Source: SIG588 sp045591985
GTDB lineage: Bacteria > Bacillota > Clostridia > Oscillospirales > Acutalibacteraceae
Direction of reading: 5' to 3'
Assembly: GCA_045591985.1 (NCBI GenBank)
Contig: JAZNTV010000103.1
Span: forward strand, 1-51,600
Length of the DNA stretch: 51,600 bases
Below, piece by piece: positions 14,803 through 23,915 of the stretch. Position numbers and translations under genes: made by a program. The stretch's first letter is position 1. Each line of letters starts with the position of its first letter. A model generated the notes under the pieces. That model was not told the DNA's origin. It did not search any database and saw nothing but the letters and a program-made list of their open reading frames with translations.

Positions 14803-17547
14803 TTACTTCGTTACGGGGAACTGTGTGATCTTCTTTACCGCATACTGCAGGATCAAGCGGGCATCGGTGGAGTCTACCTTGCCGTTGCCGTCCACGTCGG
14901 CGAGTGCCAAACTGATCGCCTCTGCGGGGATCTTCTTCACCGCGTACTGCAACACCAGACGGGCGTCGGTGGAATCGGTCTTATCGTCGCCGTTCACGTC
15001 GCCCACACCGGGGAATGCCGTCTCTCCAATGCTCTTGAGCAACAGAACGTAGTCGGTCATATCCACCGCTTCGTCGTCGTTCATCTGTGCGAAATACAAA
15101 CGGCGGCCGATGTCCTTCTTGCCCTGCAGATGTGCGAGCAACAACACCGCATCCGCTTCGTCCACCGCACCGTCGGTGTTCACGTCGCCGAGCAGGGGCT
15201 CGATGACCTGCAACTTCACCGTCGCGGTCAAGCCGTTTTCGGTGGTAAAGGTAAGCGTTACGGCTCCCACCTCCGTGGTGTATACATAGTTGTAACCATC
15301 CACCACTACAACGTCTTCGTCATCCGCTTCTACAAGGAATTCCTCCGGAATTACGGCATCGTCCGGGCCGAACTTCACCTCAATATCGATGCCCTTTTCC
15401 TTCTCCACGAAGTACACGCCGTCTTCAAAGAAGAGATAGTCGTCCGGATCCGGCACCACTTCCAGCGACGCAGCGGGCACGGGAGTTCCGACCGCACCCG
15501 TAAATGCGCCTGCCTCTTGGCCGCCATACGCCCCAAACACGACGTAATAGGTCTCGCCCGCCGTCAGTTCTTCCGCCAACCACGCGTTGTAACCCGCCAT
15601 AGTATCGTCGTTGTGACTAAAGAGGCCAAACTCACCGTCATACAAGGAAATGACCGTATCCGCGTCGCCTTTGGTGTAGAACGCGTATGTGCCGTCCGTT
15701 TCGGGGATAAACGCAAAGCCCTGGCCATCGATGCCACCGCCGAGTACGACCGTTTGCGGCTCACCGAACGTAAGCACGTCCGCCGCCGTTACGGTAACGG
15801 TAACCTCCGCCGTGTTGCCAAGATCGGTCACGAGCGTCACCGTCGTGGTACCGACACCCACAGCAATCAGCGTACCATCCACGTTCTGCATCACGACGGT
15901 CTCGTCGGCAATACGGATTTCCTCAAGCCACTCGTTTTCTGCTATACGGCAATCCGGGAAGAGAGTGTCGCCCACCGTTGCCGCGATCTCCGTATCCAAT
16001 ACGACAATGCCTTCCTCAGGCTGCTCTACCGCCGGATCGTCCGCATCGTCCGGCTCTTCACAAGTTTGCAGGGTCACGTCGAACGCAACCAACTCTTCAT
16101 CGGCATCGATCGCAACGTAATACACCTCGTCGGCAAAGAGTTCGACGACCAAGGAAAGCGGCTCACCGTTTTCGCTTTCGGCATAACCGATATCCCAAAT
16201 ACCGTCCTCGCCTTGGACAAACAGCACCAATTCCGCATTGCAGCTGCCGTCGGTCGTAAACGCATACCAACCGTCTTCTTCCACCGTCAGGCGATACACC
16301 TTTTCGCGGTTGATCGGGTTCAAAATGTTATGCTTCGTACCGACACCGTCCCACACGAGCGGCTCTTTCACCGTCACGGTGACGGTATCGGACGCACCGT
16401 TTTCGAGCGTCGCCGTGATGACGGCGACACCGGGTGCCATAGGATACAAATTGCCGCCTTCGTCCACCGTCAGCACCGACTCGTCCGAAGACGTGAAGGT
16501 GATCGCGGTCTCCAGTGCGCCTTCCGGCAGCAGTTCATACTCTATCCAGTACCAGTCCGTCAGTTGCATGGAGAAGTCCTCACCCAGCTCGATACCTTCG
16601 GCTGCGGGCGTCTTCTCGACGCGCAAGGTGACCGTGTCTTCACCCATAGCACCGAACTCCACCCGATAGGTCACGTCGGCATCCAACCAAACCGTGGAAA
16701 GCTTTTCAGAAGTGTTGCAAATAAGCTCTTCTCGCGTCCCGATCACGACCGCACCGTACCACTCATAATCCAGCCACACGTTGTAGTACGCGCTCTCCGC
16801 CGGCGTGAAGGTGTAGACCGTATATTGCGCGAACACCGACGTCTCAAAGGTATAATCCGTATCCAACGCGATCTCTTCGACTTCTTGTACCGTCAACTCA
16901 AAGGTCGCCTCAAGACCGTTTTCGCTCGTCGCCTTGATCACGGTAACACCGGCTCCGACGATAGAGAACATACCGTATTCGTCCACCGTCGCAACCGTTT
17001 CGTCCGAAGACGTCCAGACGATCTCTTCGGGGATGGATGCCATCGGCTCGAAGACGGGGGTAAGCCACGCCTCTTCGAAATAGCCGTAAGATACCGTTGC
17101 CGCCTCGCCCTCCGCAAACGACAGCGCGGTCGCAGGGGTCGCTTTGGTGATCGTCACCGTGAACGCGTAGGCATAATCCCGCGCGTCCACCGCCAGGCAA
17201 TAGGTCACGCCCGCCGTCAGTTCTTCTGTCATGTAGAACTGATAATCCATGTAGTCGTCGTAATACTCAATGGATTCCCCCAAGGAACCCACACTGTCCG
17301 CCTCGTACAAATACAACTCCGGATCCAGATCGTTGTCCGAAGACCAGCAAGCATATACCGCCGTCTCCTCCGGTGTAAAGAACAGATAGGCAGGCTCTTC
17401 CCGCGTACCCGACACCGTGAGCGGCGTATCAAGCTCCAGTACGGCCTCCATGCTCTCTGCCGCCGCCGTAAACGGCACGAGCCCCAGCAACAGCAGCAAA
17501 GCCGTCACCAGTGCCAATACTCTTTGTTTGTAACTGCGTCGTTTCAT
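14803..17547 (-). CDS. Secreted modular protein with paired beta-sandwich domains and two dockerins
   Basis: A 914-residue exported protein with a signal peptide (hydrophobic core followed by FTAAAES). The body is four copies of a two-domain unit. One member looks like a PPC-type jelly roll (about 35-130, 225-310, 400-510, 595-690; motif LTAGxTYYxxxxA). The other is a BIG2-type Ig-like fold (about 140-220, 320-395, 515-590, 705-780; motif SSDExVxTVDExG). The C-terminus has four dockerin calcium loops, i.e. two dockerins: GDVNTDGAVDEAD, MNDDEAVDMTD, GDVNGDDKTDSTD and ADVDGNGKVDSTD. No enzyme domain is visible. It may be a cell-surface or cellulosome-like scaffold or adhesin. No cohesin is in the window. 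AAGGAG stands ten bases before the ATG. Confidence 0.88.
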   Translation of the reverse strand: MKRRSYKQRVLALVTALLLLLGLVPFTAAAESMEAVLELDTPLTVSGTREEPAYLFFTPEETAVYACWSSDNDLDPELYLYEADSVGSLGESIEYYDDYMDYQFYMTEELTAGVTYCLAVDARDYAYAFTVTITKATPATALSFAEGEAATVSYGYFEEAWLTPVFEPMASIPEEIVWTSSDETVATVDEYGMFSIVGAGVTVIKATSENGLEATFELTVQEVEEIALDTDYTFETSVFAQYTVYTFTPAESAYYNVWLDYEWYGAVVIGTREELICNTSEKLSTVWLDADVTYRVEFGAMGEDTVTLRVEKTPAAEGIELGEDFSMQLTDWYWIEYELLPEGALETAITFTSSDESVLTVDEGGNLYPMAPGVAVITATLENGASDTVTVTVKEPLVWDGVGTKHNILNPINREKVYRLTVEEDGWYAFTTDGSCNAELVLFVQGEDGIWDIGYAESENGEPLSLVVELFADEVYYVAIDADEELVAFDVTLQTCEEPDDADDPAVEQPEEGIVVLDTEIAATVGDTLFPDCRIAENEWLEEIRIADETVVMQNVDGTLIAVGVGTTTVTLVTDLGNTAEVTVTVTAADVLTFGEPQTVVLGGGIDGQGFAFIPETDGTYAFYTKGDADTVISLYDGEFGLFSHNDDTMAGYNAWLAEELTAGETYYVVFGAYGGQEAGAFTGAVGTPVPAASLEVVPDPDDYLFFEDGVYFVEKEKGIDIEVKFGPDDAVIPEEFLVEADDEDVVVVDGYNYVYTTEVGAVTLTFTTENGLTATVKLQVIEPLLGDVNTDGAVDEADAVLLLAHLQGKKDIGRRLYFAQMNDDEAVDMTDYVLLLKSIGETAFPGVGDVNGDDKTDSTDARLVLQYAVKKIPAEAISLALADVDGNGKVDSTDARLILQYAVKKITQFPVTK

Positions 17548-17606
17548 TTCTTCGCTTCTCCTTTGCTATAGTACGGAAAAGGGTCTCTCTCCCTTTCCAC
17601 AGCACC

Positions 17607-17635
17607 AGTATACCTCACTTTTTTGCAATTGGCAA
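17607..17635 (-). promoter_or_regulatory. Promoter of the dockerin protein gene
   Basis: On the minus strand: TTGCCA, a 17-base spacer and TATACT, about 60 bases before the ATG. It is a good sigma-A type match. Confidence 0.7.
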
Positions 17636-17730
17636 GGGGAAAATGAAAAGAGTAGTAAATTTTTGGGCAGTATGCACAGCAGCAAACCCGATTTTTCGCC
17701 GTCTTCCCCCACCGTATCTGTCGTATTCTC

Positions 17731-17760
17731 TTGACAACACTCCTGTCCGTATGATAATAT
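17731..17760 (+). promoter_or_regulatory. Promoter of the cotH operon
   Basis: Perfect -35 TTGACA, an 18-base spacer ending in TGA, then TAATAT, giving an extended -10. It ends 35 bases before the ATG and is divergent from the dockerin gene promoter. Confidence 0.6.
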
Positions 17761-17795
17761 GAAGTGTAAAATCCGTATTTAAGGGAGGCTCGATT

Positions 17796-19844
17796 ATGTT
17801 TTTTCGCTGTTTGGCGCTGCTTTGTGCCGCGATCTGTCTGCTGGCAACGCTCGGCGGCTGTGCCCCGCAACACGAGGCAAACGCCCCCGCCAACGTCACC
17901 ACCACCGCAGTGACAACGACAAACACCACGACCGCTCCCGACAACACCGCCACCAACGACGATACGACGACCGTCCCAAGCGGTGATCCAACCGGCTCGG
18001 CGACCGATAACAACGGTGCCACCACCGTGGAAGGCGGCACCGTCCCGACAAGCGGGAACACCACGACGACGGGATCGCACACCACCACGAACGGTGTGAC
18101 ACCGCCTGTATCGACCACGCAGGGCAGCGGCAGCACGACCGCGACCACTGTTACGACCCGCGGTGACGGCACCGCCTCGACGACCAATACGACGAGCACC
18201 ACCACCGCGACGGCACCCGACACGGATGCGCCCGTCGTGCCCGCAGGGCTCTTGCCGGGCACACCCGAGGCGGGCAGTTCGTTTGCCACCCTTGCCCGCG
18301 CCCCGAAGGACAACGCCGTGACCGTCACGGCGGATACCAAGCAGTTCGGTCGTTTTCTGTTCACCACGTCGGATAACAAGGGCCTGCCTTTTAACGTGGC
18401 GTGTCATATCGAAAGCGACCGTATTACGGCACTACTTCCCGCCAACGCCGATCTGACGGCGTTGAAGCCCAATTTTACTTATTACGGTCACAGCGTACTG
18501 TATAACGGTGCGGTGCTGACCTCCCGTTCCACCGCGATGGATCTCTCGAAAGACGTTACCCTGACACTGAAAGCGAACAACGGCTCCACCCGCACCGTCA
18601 CGGTACATATTGAAACGATCGGCAGCGATCTGCCTTCCTTCTCGCTGTCCACTTCGGGTTACGCCGCCATCGACAACACGGTGGATTACAAAGCCGCTAC
18701 CTTCTCGGTCGGCGATGCCAAAGCCACCGTCAAGGGTGCCGATTGCTCGGTCAAGGGCCGCGGCAACACCACGTGGGGTTATGATAAGAAAGGCTATACC
18801 CTGCGGTTTGACACCAAGTACTCTCTGCTCGGCTTGCGCGAAAGCAAAAACTACGTGTTGCTTGCCCTGCACGCCGACCGCACGCTGATGCGATACCGTT
18901 TGGGTGAATATTTGAGTAAAGCGATGGGGCTGGAGTTCACGATGGGCTCCGCCTTCGTGGACCTGTGGCTGAACGGCGAATATCAGGGCGTGTACGCACT
19001 GGTGGAAAAGATCGAAGTGGAACCCGCCCGTGTGAACATCACCGATTACGTCTCCCCCACCGTCCCCGTGAACGAGATGGGTTATCTTTTGGAGTTTGAC
19101 AAGCATTTGTACAACAGCACCACCGAAGCCGACCGCAAAAAGTGGACGGTGCTGGGCAACGGCTTTTACGATGCCGCCACCAACGAGGTGTTCTTCTATT
19201 CCGAAGCGCTGGGCGGCCACTGGCTGACGGTGCGTACCACCAATGCGAAAAACCTCACCGCCAACCACGTGACCTACATCGCACTGGTGGTGGAAACGGC
19301 GGCAAAAGCGCTGAAATCGGGCGATTGGGCAACCGCGTCGAAATGGATAGACGTGGAATCCTTCGTCAACTGGTATCTCATCATGGAATACCTCAATAAC
19401 ACCGATACGGATATGGAAAGCAGCGTCTACATGTACATCGACGTGGGCGGCAAGTTGAAGCTCGGCCCGCTGTGGGACTTGGATAACTGTGCCGGCAACC
19501 ACACCGAGACCGTCTCGACAACGGCACACCCGCTGTACGACAGTAAAGACGGATGGTTCTCTTATCTCTTCAAAATGCCCGAAGCCAAGAAGATCCTGCG
19601 CACCCGTTGGGCGGCGATGAAAAAAGCGGCGGACGGCATCGGCAAAGTGATCGACGACACTGCCGCTGAGTTGAAGGATGCCGCAGCGCTGAATTTCACC
19701 CGCTGGGATATTCTCGGCACGACACTGGCAGGGCAACCCGCCGCCGTCGCCAAAGCGGACACGTATGACAAGCAAGTAGCGTATTTGAAGAATTATCTCG
19801 CCGAACGGAAAACGGCACTCGACGGTTTCTATTCCGCACTGTAA
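17796..19844 (+). CDS. CotH-family kinase-like lipoprotein
   Basis: A 682-residue lipoprotein: signal peptide with lipobox LGGC (Cys about 26), then a roughly 120-residue Thr/Asn/Asp-rich linker. A small beta domain (about 165-270) comes before a CotH kinase-like domain (about 280-680). CotH motifs include the GRGNTTWGYDKKGYTLRF strand, the helix after LHADRTLMR, LNGEYQGVYALVEKIE, and WDLDNCAGNH, which matches the catalytic WDxDxxxG metal motif. CotH proteins are atypical kinases that phosphorylate coat or surface proteins. Here the linker places the domain outside the cell. GGGAGG precedes the ATG. It is the first gene of a CotH-VTC-DUF4956 operon. Confidence 0.9.
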   Translation: MFFRCLALLCAAICLLATLGGCAPQHEANAPANVTTTAVTTTNTTTAPDNTATNDDTTTVPSGDPTGSATDNNGATTVEGGTVPTSGNTTTTGSHTTTNGVTPPVSTTQGSGSTTATTVTTRGDGTASTTNTTSTTTATAPDTDAPVVPAGLLPGTPEAGSSFATLARAPKDNAVTVTADTKQFGRFLFTTSDNKGLPFNVACHIESDRITALLPANADLTALKPNFTYYGHSVLYNGAVLTSRSTAMDLSKDVTLTLKANNGSTRTVTVHIETIGSDLPSFSLSTSGYAAIDNTVDYKAATFSVGDAKATVKGADCSVKGRGNTTWGYDKKGYTLRFDTKYSLLGLRESKNYVLLALHADRTLMRYRLGEYLSKAMGLEFTMGSAFVDLWLNGEYQGVYALVEKIEVEPARVNITDYVSPTVPVNEMGYLLEFDKHLYNSTTEADRKKWTVLGNGFYDAATNEVFFYSEALGGHWLTVRTTNAKNLTANHVTYIALVVETAAKALKSGDWATASKWIDVESFVNWYLIMEYLNNTDTDMESSVYMYIDVGGKLKLGPLWDLDNCAGNHTETVSTTAHPLYDSKDGWFSYLFKMPEAKKILRTRWAAMKKAADGIGKVIDDTAAELKDAAALNFTRWDILGTTLAGQPAAVAKADTYDKQVAYLKNYLAERKTALDGFYSAL

Positions 19845-19858
19845 GAAAGGAGGGCACC

Positions 19859-20593
19859 ATGGGTCAGGTCTTTAACCGATTTGAAAAGAAATATCTGTTG
19901 GACGAAGACACCTATCGCCGCGTGCGTGAGCAATTGTACGAATATATGGTGCCCGACAAATACAGTACGGGCGACGGGTTTTATCTCGTAAACAACCTGT
20001 ATCTCGACACGGAAGACCACTGGTTCATTCGTGACTCCCTGCAAAAACCGCGGTATAAGGAAAAACTTCGTCTGCGTTGTTACGGCGAAGTGGGCAACCA
20101 ATCCGCCCTGTTCTTCGAGATCAAAAAGAAGATCAACCGTCGCGTAAACAAACGGCGGGTCAAGACGGATTTTGCCTCGGCCATGCAATTCATCGAAACC
20201 CACGAATCCCCCGACACCTCGGAGAAAAACCGCCAGATCAACGGGGAGATACAGTATATACTCGACCAAAAATCCCCCACCCCGAAGGTCGCACTGTTTT
20301 ACGACCGCCAAGCTTTCTTCCTGCCGCAGGACGACGACTTGCGCATTACGTTTGATTACAACCTGCGCGCCCGCCGTACCGAACTGGATTTCGACCACGA
20401 GACCTACGGTGCGTACATTCTCCCGCGCGAGAAGTACATCATGGAAGTAAAGGTCAGTACCGCCTATCCACTGTGGCTGGCGGACACCTTTTCCAAATTG
20501 GAGTTGTCCCGTATCAGTTATTCCAAATACGGTAACGAGTACCGTCAGTTTTTGCACAACAACTATGCCCACGGAATATACGTTCCGAAATGA
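19859..20593 (+). CDS. VTC-domain protein (polyphosphate polymerase-like)
   Basis: A 244-residue protein with the VTC catalytic-domain pattern: FNRFEKKYLLDE at the start, LYLDTEDHWFIRDSL, KPRYKEKLRLRCYG, FFEIKKKINRRVNKRR, and the closing IMEVKV. These basic strands line the triphosphate tunnel in VTC and related CYTH-fold polyphosphate polymerases, which build polyphosphate from nucleoside triphosphate. No membrane segment is visible, so it is cytoplasmic. The start is 14 bases after cotH, with AAGGAGGG close by. The neighbour DUF4956 could provide a membrane partner. Whether it really makes polyphosphate, or modifies something with a triphosphate, is not shown by sequence. Confidence 0.88.
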   Translation: MGQVFNRFEKKYLLDEDTYRRVREQLYEYMVPDKYSTGDGFYLVNNLYLDTEDHWFIRDSLQKPRYKEKLRLRCYGEVGNQSALFFEIKKKINRRVNKRRVKTDFASAMQFIETHESPDTSEKNRQINGEIQYILDQKSPTPKVALFYDRQAFFLPQDDDLRITFDYNLRARRTELDFDHETYGAYILPREKYIMEVKVSTAYPLWLADTFSKLELSRISYSKYGNEYRQFLHNNYAHGIYVPK

Positions 20594-20609
20594 TTAGGAG
20601 GTATCCGCT

Positions 20610-21368
20610 ATGCTGTTTGATCTGATCGCTGAATTGTTTGCCACGTCCCCCACCTCGTCTGCCGACGCCCTTGCCAATATGTTGGTGACGGGGCAATCCA
20701 GTGCGGTGGCATCCCACCCGTTTTTGGCATTTATCGTCATTGCCGTGTTCTGCTGTCTGTTCGGCAGTGTGGCGGCGGCGGTGTACGGCTTCACCAAACG
20801 GGACGAGCCCCTTTCGTGGAATTTTATGATCGCACTCGCGCTGCTGCCGGGCATCATTGCCATGCTCGTCTACCTCACGCGGGACAGCTTCATCGGCGTT
20901 CTCAGTATGGCAGGCATCTTCACGATGGTGCGTTTCCGCAGCATTGCCGCCGACCCGAAAGACCTCGCGTGTGTGGTCTTCACCATGGCGATCGGCCTTG
21001 CAGGTGGTTCCAAACTCTTGGCCTATGCCGCGGCGGCAACCGGCGTGTTCGTCGTCTTCTTGGTGGTGGCCTATTGCATCGGCCTCACCCGTCAGACCAC
21101 CCGCTCGCGTTGCAAACTCAGAATCACCGTCCCCGAAAATATGTGTTGGGACAAAACGTTCGACGATGTATTAAAGACCTATACCCGCCGCGCAACACTC
21201 GCCCGTGTAAAGACCATCGAGCTCGGCTCTTTCTTTGAGTTGATGTACGATATCACTTTGAAACAGGGTGCCGATGAAAAAGCGATGATCGACGAGATCC
21301 GCACCCGCAACGGCAATTTGACAGTGCTCTTAAACAAACGTCCCGATTCCACCTACGATCCGATGTGA
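20610..21368 (+). CDS. DUF4956 membrane protein
   Basis: A 252-residue protein of the DUF4956 family, with three to five membrane segments in the first 170 residues. The family motif GIFTMVRFRSIAADPKDLACVVFTMAIGLAGGSK lies between membrane segments. The C-terminal 80 residues form a soluble ferredoxin-like domain. Function is unknown. It usually sits next to a VTC gene, often with CotH, so it may be a membrane channel or anchor for a polyphosphate-like polymer. TTAGGAGGT lies upstream of the ATG. It is the last gene of the operon. Confidence 0.85.
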   Translation: MLFDLIAELFATSPTSSADALANMLVTGQSSAVASHPFLAFIVIAVFCCLFGSVAAAVYGFTKRDEPLSWNFMIALALLPGIIAMLVYLTRDSFIGVLSMAGIFTMVRFRSIAADPKDLACVVFTMAIGLAGGSKLLAYAAAATGVFVVFLVVAYCIGLTRQTTRSRCKLRITVPENMCWDKTFDDVLKTYTRRATLARVKTIELGSFFELMYDITLKQGADEKAMIDEIRTRNGNLTVLLNKRPDSTYDPM

Positions 21369-21403
21369 GAAGAACCGAGAAGGCTCCCTAAACAAAGATG
21401 CTG

Positions 21404-21439
21404 AAAATTGCCTCTCCCGTGTAAGGGGAGGCAATTTTT
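21404..21439 (+). terminator. Terminator after DUF4956
   Basis: AAAATTGCCTCTCCC pairs with GGGGAGGCAATTTTT (one irregular position) with a short loop and a T-run. A second inverted pair follows (GACCGAAAGCGG with CCGCTCTTCTCGGTC, about 21445-21477), which may be a separate repeat or a backup terminator. Confidence 0.85.
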
Positions 21440-21526
21440 GCTGTCGACCGAAAGCGGGCCTTCCGCTCTTCTCGGTCGGCACTCCGTGTCTTTTCAGGGG
21501 ATCCGCCCACTCCCGTCCTTTGCATT

Positions 21527-21541
21527 TCGAAAAATTTTCGA
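21527..21541 (+). promoter_or_regulatory. Candidate operator upstream of the MFS-LacI operon
   Basis: TCGAAAA-A-TTTTCGA, a perfect 15-base inverted repeat, ends 11 bases before the -35 at 21553. A LacI-type repressor is encoded in the operon, so autoregulation through this site is plausible; it is AT-rich and could be chance. Confidence 0.4.
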
Positions 21542-21552
21542 TACTTTCGGGA

Positions 21553-21581
21553 TTGCAACCACCGTCCATTCGTGCTATACT
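21553..21581 (+). promoter_or_regulatory. Promoter of the MFS-LacI operon
   Basis: TTGCAA, a 17-base spacer and TATACT, ending 25 bases before the ATG at 21607. Confidence 0.75.
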
Positions 21582-21606
21582 GTGCCTTTGGAAAGGGAGT
21601 GAACGT

Positions 21607-22947
21607 ATGCACCGTCTTCGCGCTTATCGACATTATCGGCAATATCGTCGTCGCCACAAGGTGGTGCCGGCGTGTACTCGTGATATCTATAAAACCAGCC
21701 GCACGCTATATATTATCGAATCGGCACTCGAATATTTCGTATCGTTGCTCGTCAGCGGCGCGTTTTTGGCCAAAGTTTCTACCCATCTCGGCATTTCGGA
21801 CAGCGTAACCGGTATTGTCACCGCCTTCGTGTCACTCGGTTGCAGTTTTCAAATGCTCTCCATTTTCCTAAACCGTAAAAACGGCGTGAAGCGCATGGTG
21901 ATCGCCGCCTCTATACTCAATGAACTGCTGTTTGCCGCCATCTATCTCACCCCCTTTGTGCCGCTCTCTACCGGCGGTAAGGCGGCTGTTTTTGTCGTCT
22001 GTATGTTGGTTGCCCACATCATCCACCAGATGTTCAACTCCCCGAAGATCGGGTGGTATATGTCGTTGGTGGACGATAAAAAGCGCGGCGTGTTTACCGC
22101 CAATAAAGAGATCATTTCGCTTATCGGCGGCATGCTCTTCACCACCGTGATGGGAAACATGATGGACCGTTTTGAGGCGGCCGGCAATCTGCGCGGTGGT
22201 TTTATCGTATGCGGTATCACCTTATTCGCACTGATGGTCGGGCACACCCTCACCTTTGTCTTTTCCAAAGAAAAACCGCAGGAATTCTCGTCACAGACCG
22301 ACGCCTTCTTGCCGAAGGTGCGAACCCTGCTTAAAAACCGCCTGTACCTGAAAGCGGTGGCGGTGGGCGTTCTCTGGAACGTTGCGACCTATTCTTCCAC
22401 CCCCTTCTACGCCACGTATCAGATCAGCGAACTGGGGTTTTCGCTCTCGCTCGTTGCCATACTCGGGGTCGTTTCCTCCCTCGTGCGCGCCCTTTTCTCC
22501 CGCCGTATGGGACGGTTTGCCGATCGCCGCTCTTTTGCCGAAATGATGCTGCTTTGCGTGCTGCTGATGGCGTCGGCTTACGCCGTAATGGTCTTTACCG
22601 TGCCGTCAAACGGTCTCGTGCTGTTCATGATATACACCGTGATCTGTGCGATCGCCAACGCGGGACTGAACAGCGCACTCATCAATCTGGTGTTCGACTA
22701 TGCCCCCCGTGACCTGCGCAGTGAAGCGCTCGCTTTGCAACGCACGGTATACGGTCTCGGCGGGTTCTTCGCCACGTTGGCGGTCAGCCCGTTGGTTGCC
22801 CATATTCAAAACAGCGGCAACCGCTTCCTCGGTCTTTCGGTCTATGCCCAACAAGTTACCTCCGCCCTGGCCTTAGCACTCACAATAGGTGTCGCGCTCT
22901 TCCTCTATTTCGGGATGATTCGCAACAAAAAGGAGGGAACGGTATGA
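21607..22947 (+). CDS. MFS transporter
   Basis: A 446-residue major facilitator family transporter with about 12 hydrophobic segments, after a basic N-terminus very rich in Arg and His (MHRLRAYRHYRQYRRRHK). The loop after helix 2 has a degenerate version of the MFS GxLaDRxGrrr motif; the second half has RRMGRFADRRSFAEM, the matching motif after helix 8. The substrate is unknown. I start at ATG 21607, with AAAGGGAG upstream; further upstream codons run through the promoter. Its stop overlaps the LacI gene start (ATGA), so the regulator is probably dedicated to this transporter. Confidence 0.85.
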   Translation: MHRLRAYRHYRQYRRRHKVVPACTRDIYKTSRTLYIIESALEYFVSLLVSGAFLAKVSTHLGISDSVTGIVTAFVSLGCSFQMLSIFLNRKNGVKRMVIAASILNELLFAAIYLTPFVPLSTGGKAAVFVVCMLVAHIIHQMFNSPKIGWYMSLVDDKKRGVFTANKEIISLIGGMLFTTVMGNMMDRFEAAGNLRGGFIVCGITLFALMVGHTLTFVFSKEKPQEFSSQTDAFLPKVRTLLKNRLYLKAVAVGVLWNVATYSSTPFYATYQISELGFSLSLVAILGVVSSLVRALFSRRMGRFADRRSFAEMMLLCVLLMASAYAVMVFTVPSNGLVLFMIYTVICAIANAGLNSALINLVFDYAPRDLRSEALALQRTVYGLGGFFATLAVSPLVAHIQNSGNRFLGLSVYAQQVTSALALALTIGVALFLYFGMIRNKKEGTV

Positions 22948-23882
22948 CGCTAAAAGATGTAGCCAAACACGCAAACGTCTCGGTCTCCACCGCCTCCAAA
23001 GCGTTGCGCCACTCCTTCGACGTGTCGGATTCCACCCGTCGGCGGGTGCTCGAAGCGGCACAGAAGCTCGGCTATTTTTACGAAAAGAAAAAAGTGGCGG
23101 CGGGCAATCACCGCCCCGACGGATGGACGTTTGCCGTACTCTGCCCCGAAATCATCAGCCCGCGCTATTCCGCGGCGGTACAAGCCATTGCGGCCGCCGC
23201 CAAAGCCGTCGGCTGCCACACCGTCATCTATAACGTCGGATTTGATTGCGCCGAGGTAAATGCCGTTGCACAGACCTGTACCGACGATCCGCGCATCGAC
23301 GCCATTCTGTCACTGGCATCGTTACGGGACTTCACCCCCGCGCCCACCGTACCCGTCGTGTCGTTTGTCGAACAGGACCCCCCTTCGCATTCGGTCGTAC
23401 AGATCGATTTTGACGGCGCGCTGTCTGCCGTTCGCGAAAAGTACCGCCATGCCGTCATTACGGTAGCAGGCGAAGAATTGACCCGCAACTACCGCCGTCA
23501 ACTGCAAGAGTGGTTCCCCTGCGACGAGGTGATCGGTCGCGGCCGTTACGACGAAGCGGGTGCCAACGCCGCCGCACAGTTGCTGGCGCGCCCCGCCTTG
23601 CCCGACCTTATCGTCTGCACCTACGACGAGATCGCCTATGGACTGATCGCCCATCTGACCGCCCACGGCATATCCATTCCTGCGGACACCGAGGTGATCG
23701 CCATCAACAACAGTTACGCTTCCGAATGGGTACACGGCGGTGTCTCCGCCATCGCGTTTGATTACGGCAATGTGTTTGCCGAGGTGTTGCACGACGTGGT
23801 AAGCGACCTGCAACGAAAGCAGTCCGTCCCCCGGCATTACCGCGTAACTACCCGTTTTGTGGAACGCCACACGACGAAATAA
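22944..23882 (+). CDS. LacI-family transcriptional regulator
   Basis: A 312-residue LacI/GalR repressor. Residues 1-22 hold the helix-turn-helix (LKDVAKHANVSVSTASKAL) and the hinge helix follows with TRRRVLEAAQKLGY. The rest is a periplasmic-binding-like effector domain, beginning after GWTFAVLCPEI and including ARPALPDLIVCTYDEIAYG. A normal full LacI is about 330 residues, so this one is slightly short. The effector is unknown; a sugar or nucleoside is usual. It overlaps the MFS gene by four bases. A bidirectional terminator follows. Confidence 0.92.
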   Translation: MTLKDVAKHANVSVSTASKALRHSFDVSDSTRRRVLEAAQKLGYFYEKKKVAAGNHRPDGWTFAVLCPEIISPRYSAAVQAIAAAAKAVGCHTVIYNVGFDCAEVNAVAQTCTDDPRIDAILSLASLRDFTPAPTVPVVSFVEQDPPSHSVVQIDFDGALSAVREKYRHAVITVAGEELTRNYRRQLQEWFPCDEVIGRGRYDEAGANAAAQLLARPALPDLIVCTYDEIAYGLIAHLTAHGISIPADTEVIAINNSYASEWVHGGVSAIAFDYGNVFAEVLHDVVSDLQRKQSVPRHYRVTTRFVERHTTK

Positions 23883-23883
23883 C

Positions 23884-23915
23884 AAAAGAAGGTCGGCAAA
23901 AGCCGACCTTCTTTT
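23884..23915. terminator. Bidirectional terminator between lacI-type gene and prfB
   Basis: AAAAGAAGGTCGGC pairs with GCCGACCTTCTTTT over an AAAA loop. A- and T-runs flank the stem on both sides, so it serves both convergent genes; the prfB stop lies in the end of the stem. Confidence 0.92.

Noticed and set aside
15130..17571. 813-codon open frame on the plus strand opposite the dockerin gene
   Set aside because: It is antisense to a convincing secreted protein, Arg/His-rich throughout, has no ribosome site and no domain; a byproduct of GC-rich codon use.
18432..19775. 447-codon open frame opposite cotH
   Set aside because: Same reason: it mirrors a well-supported CotH gene and has no motif or ribosome site.
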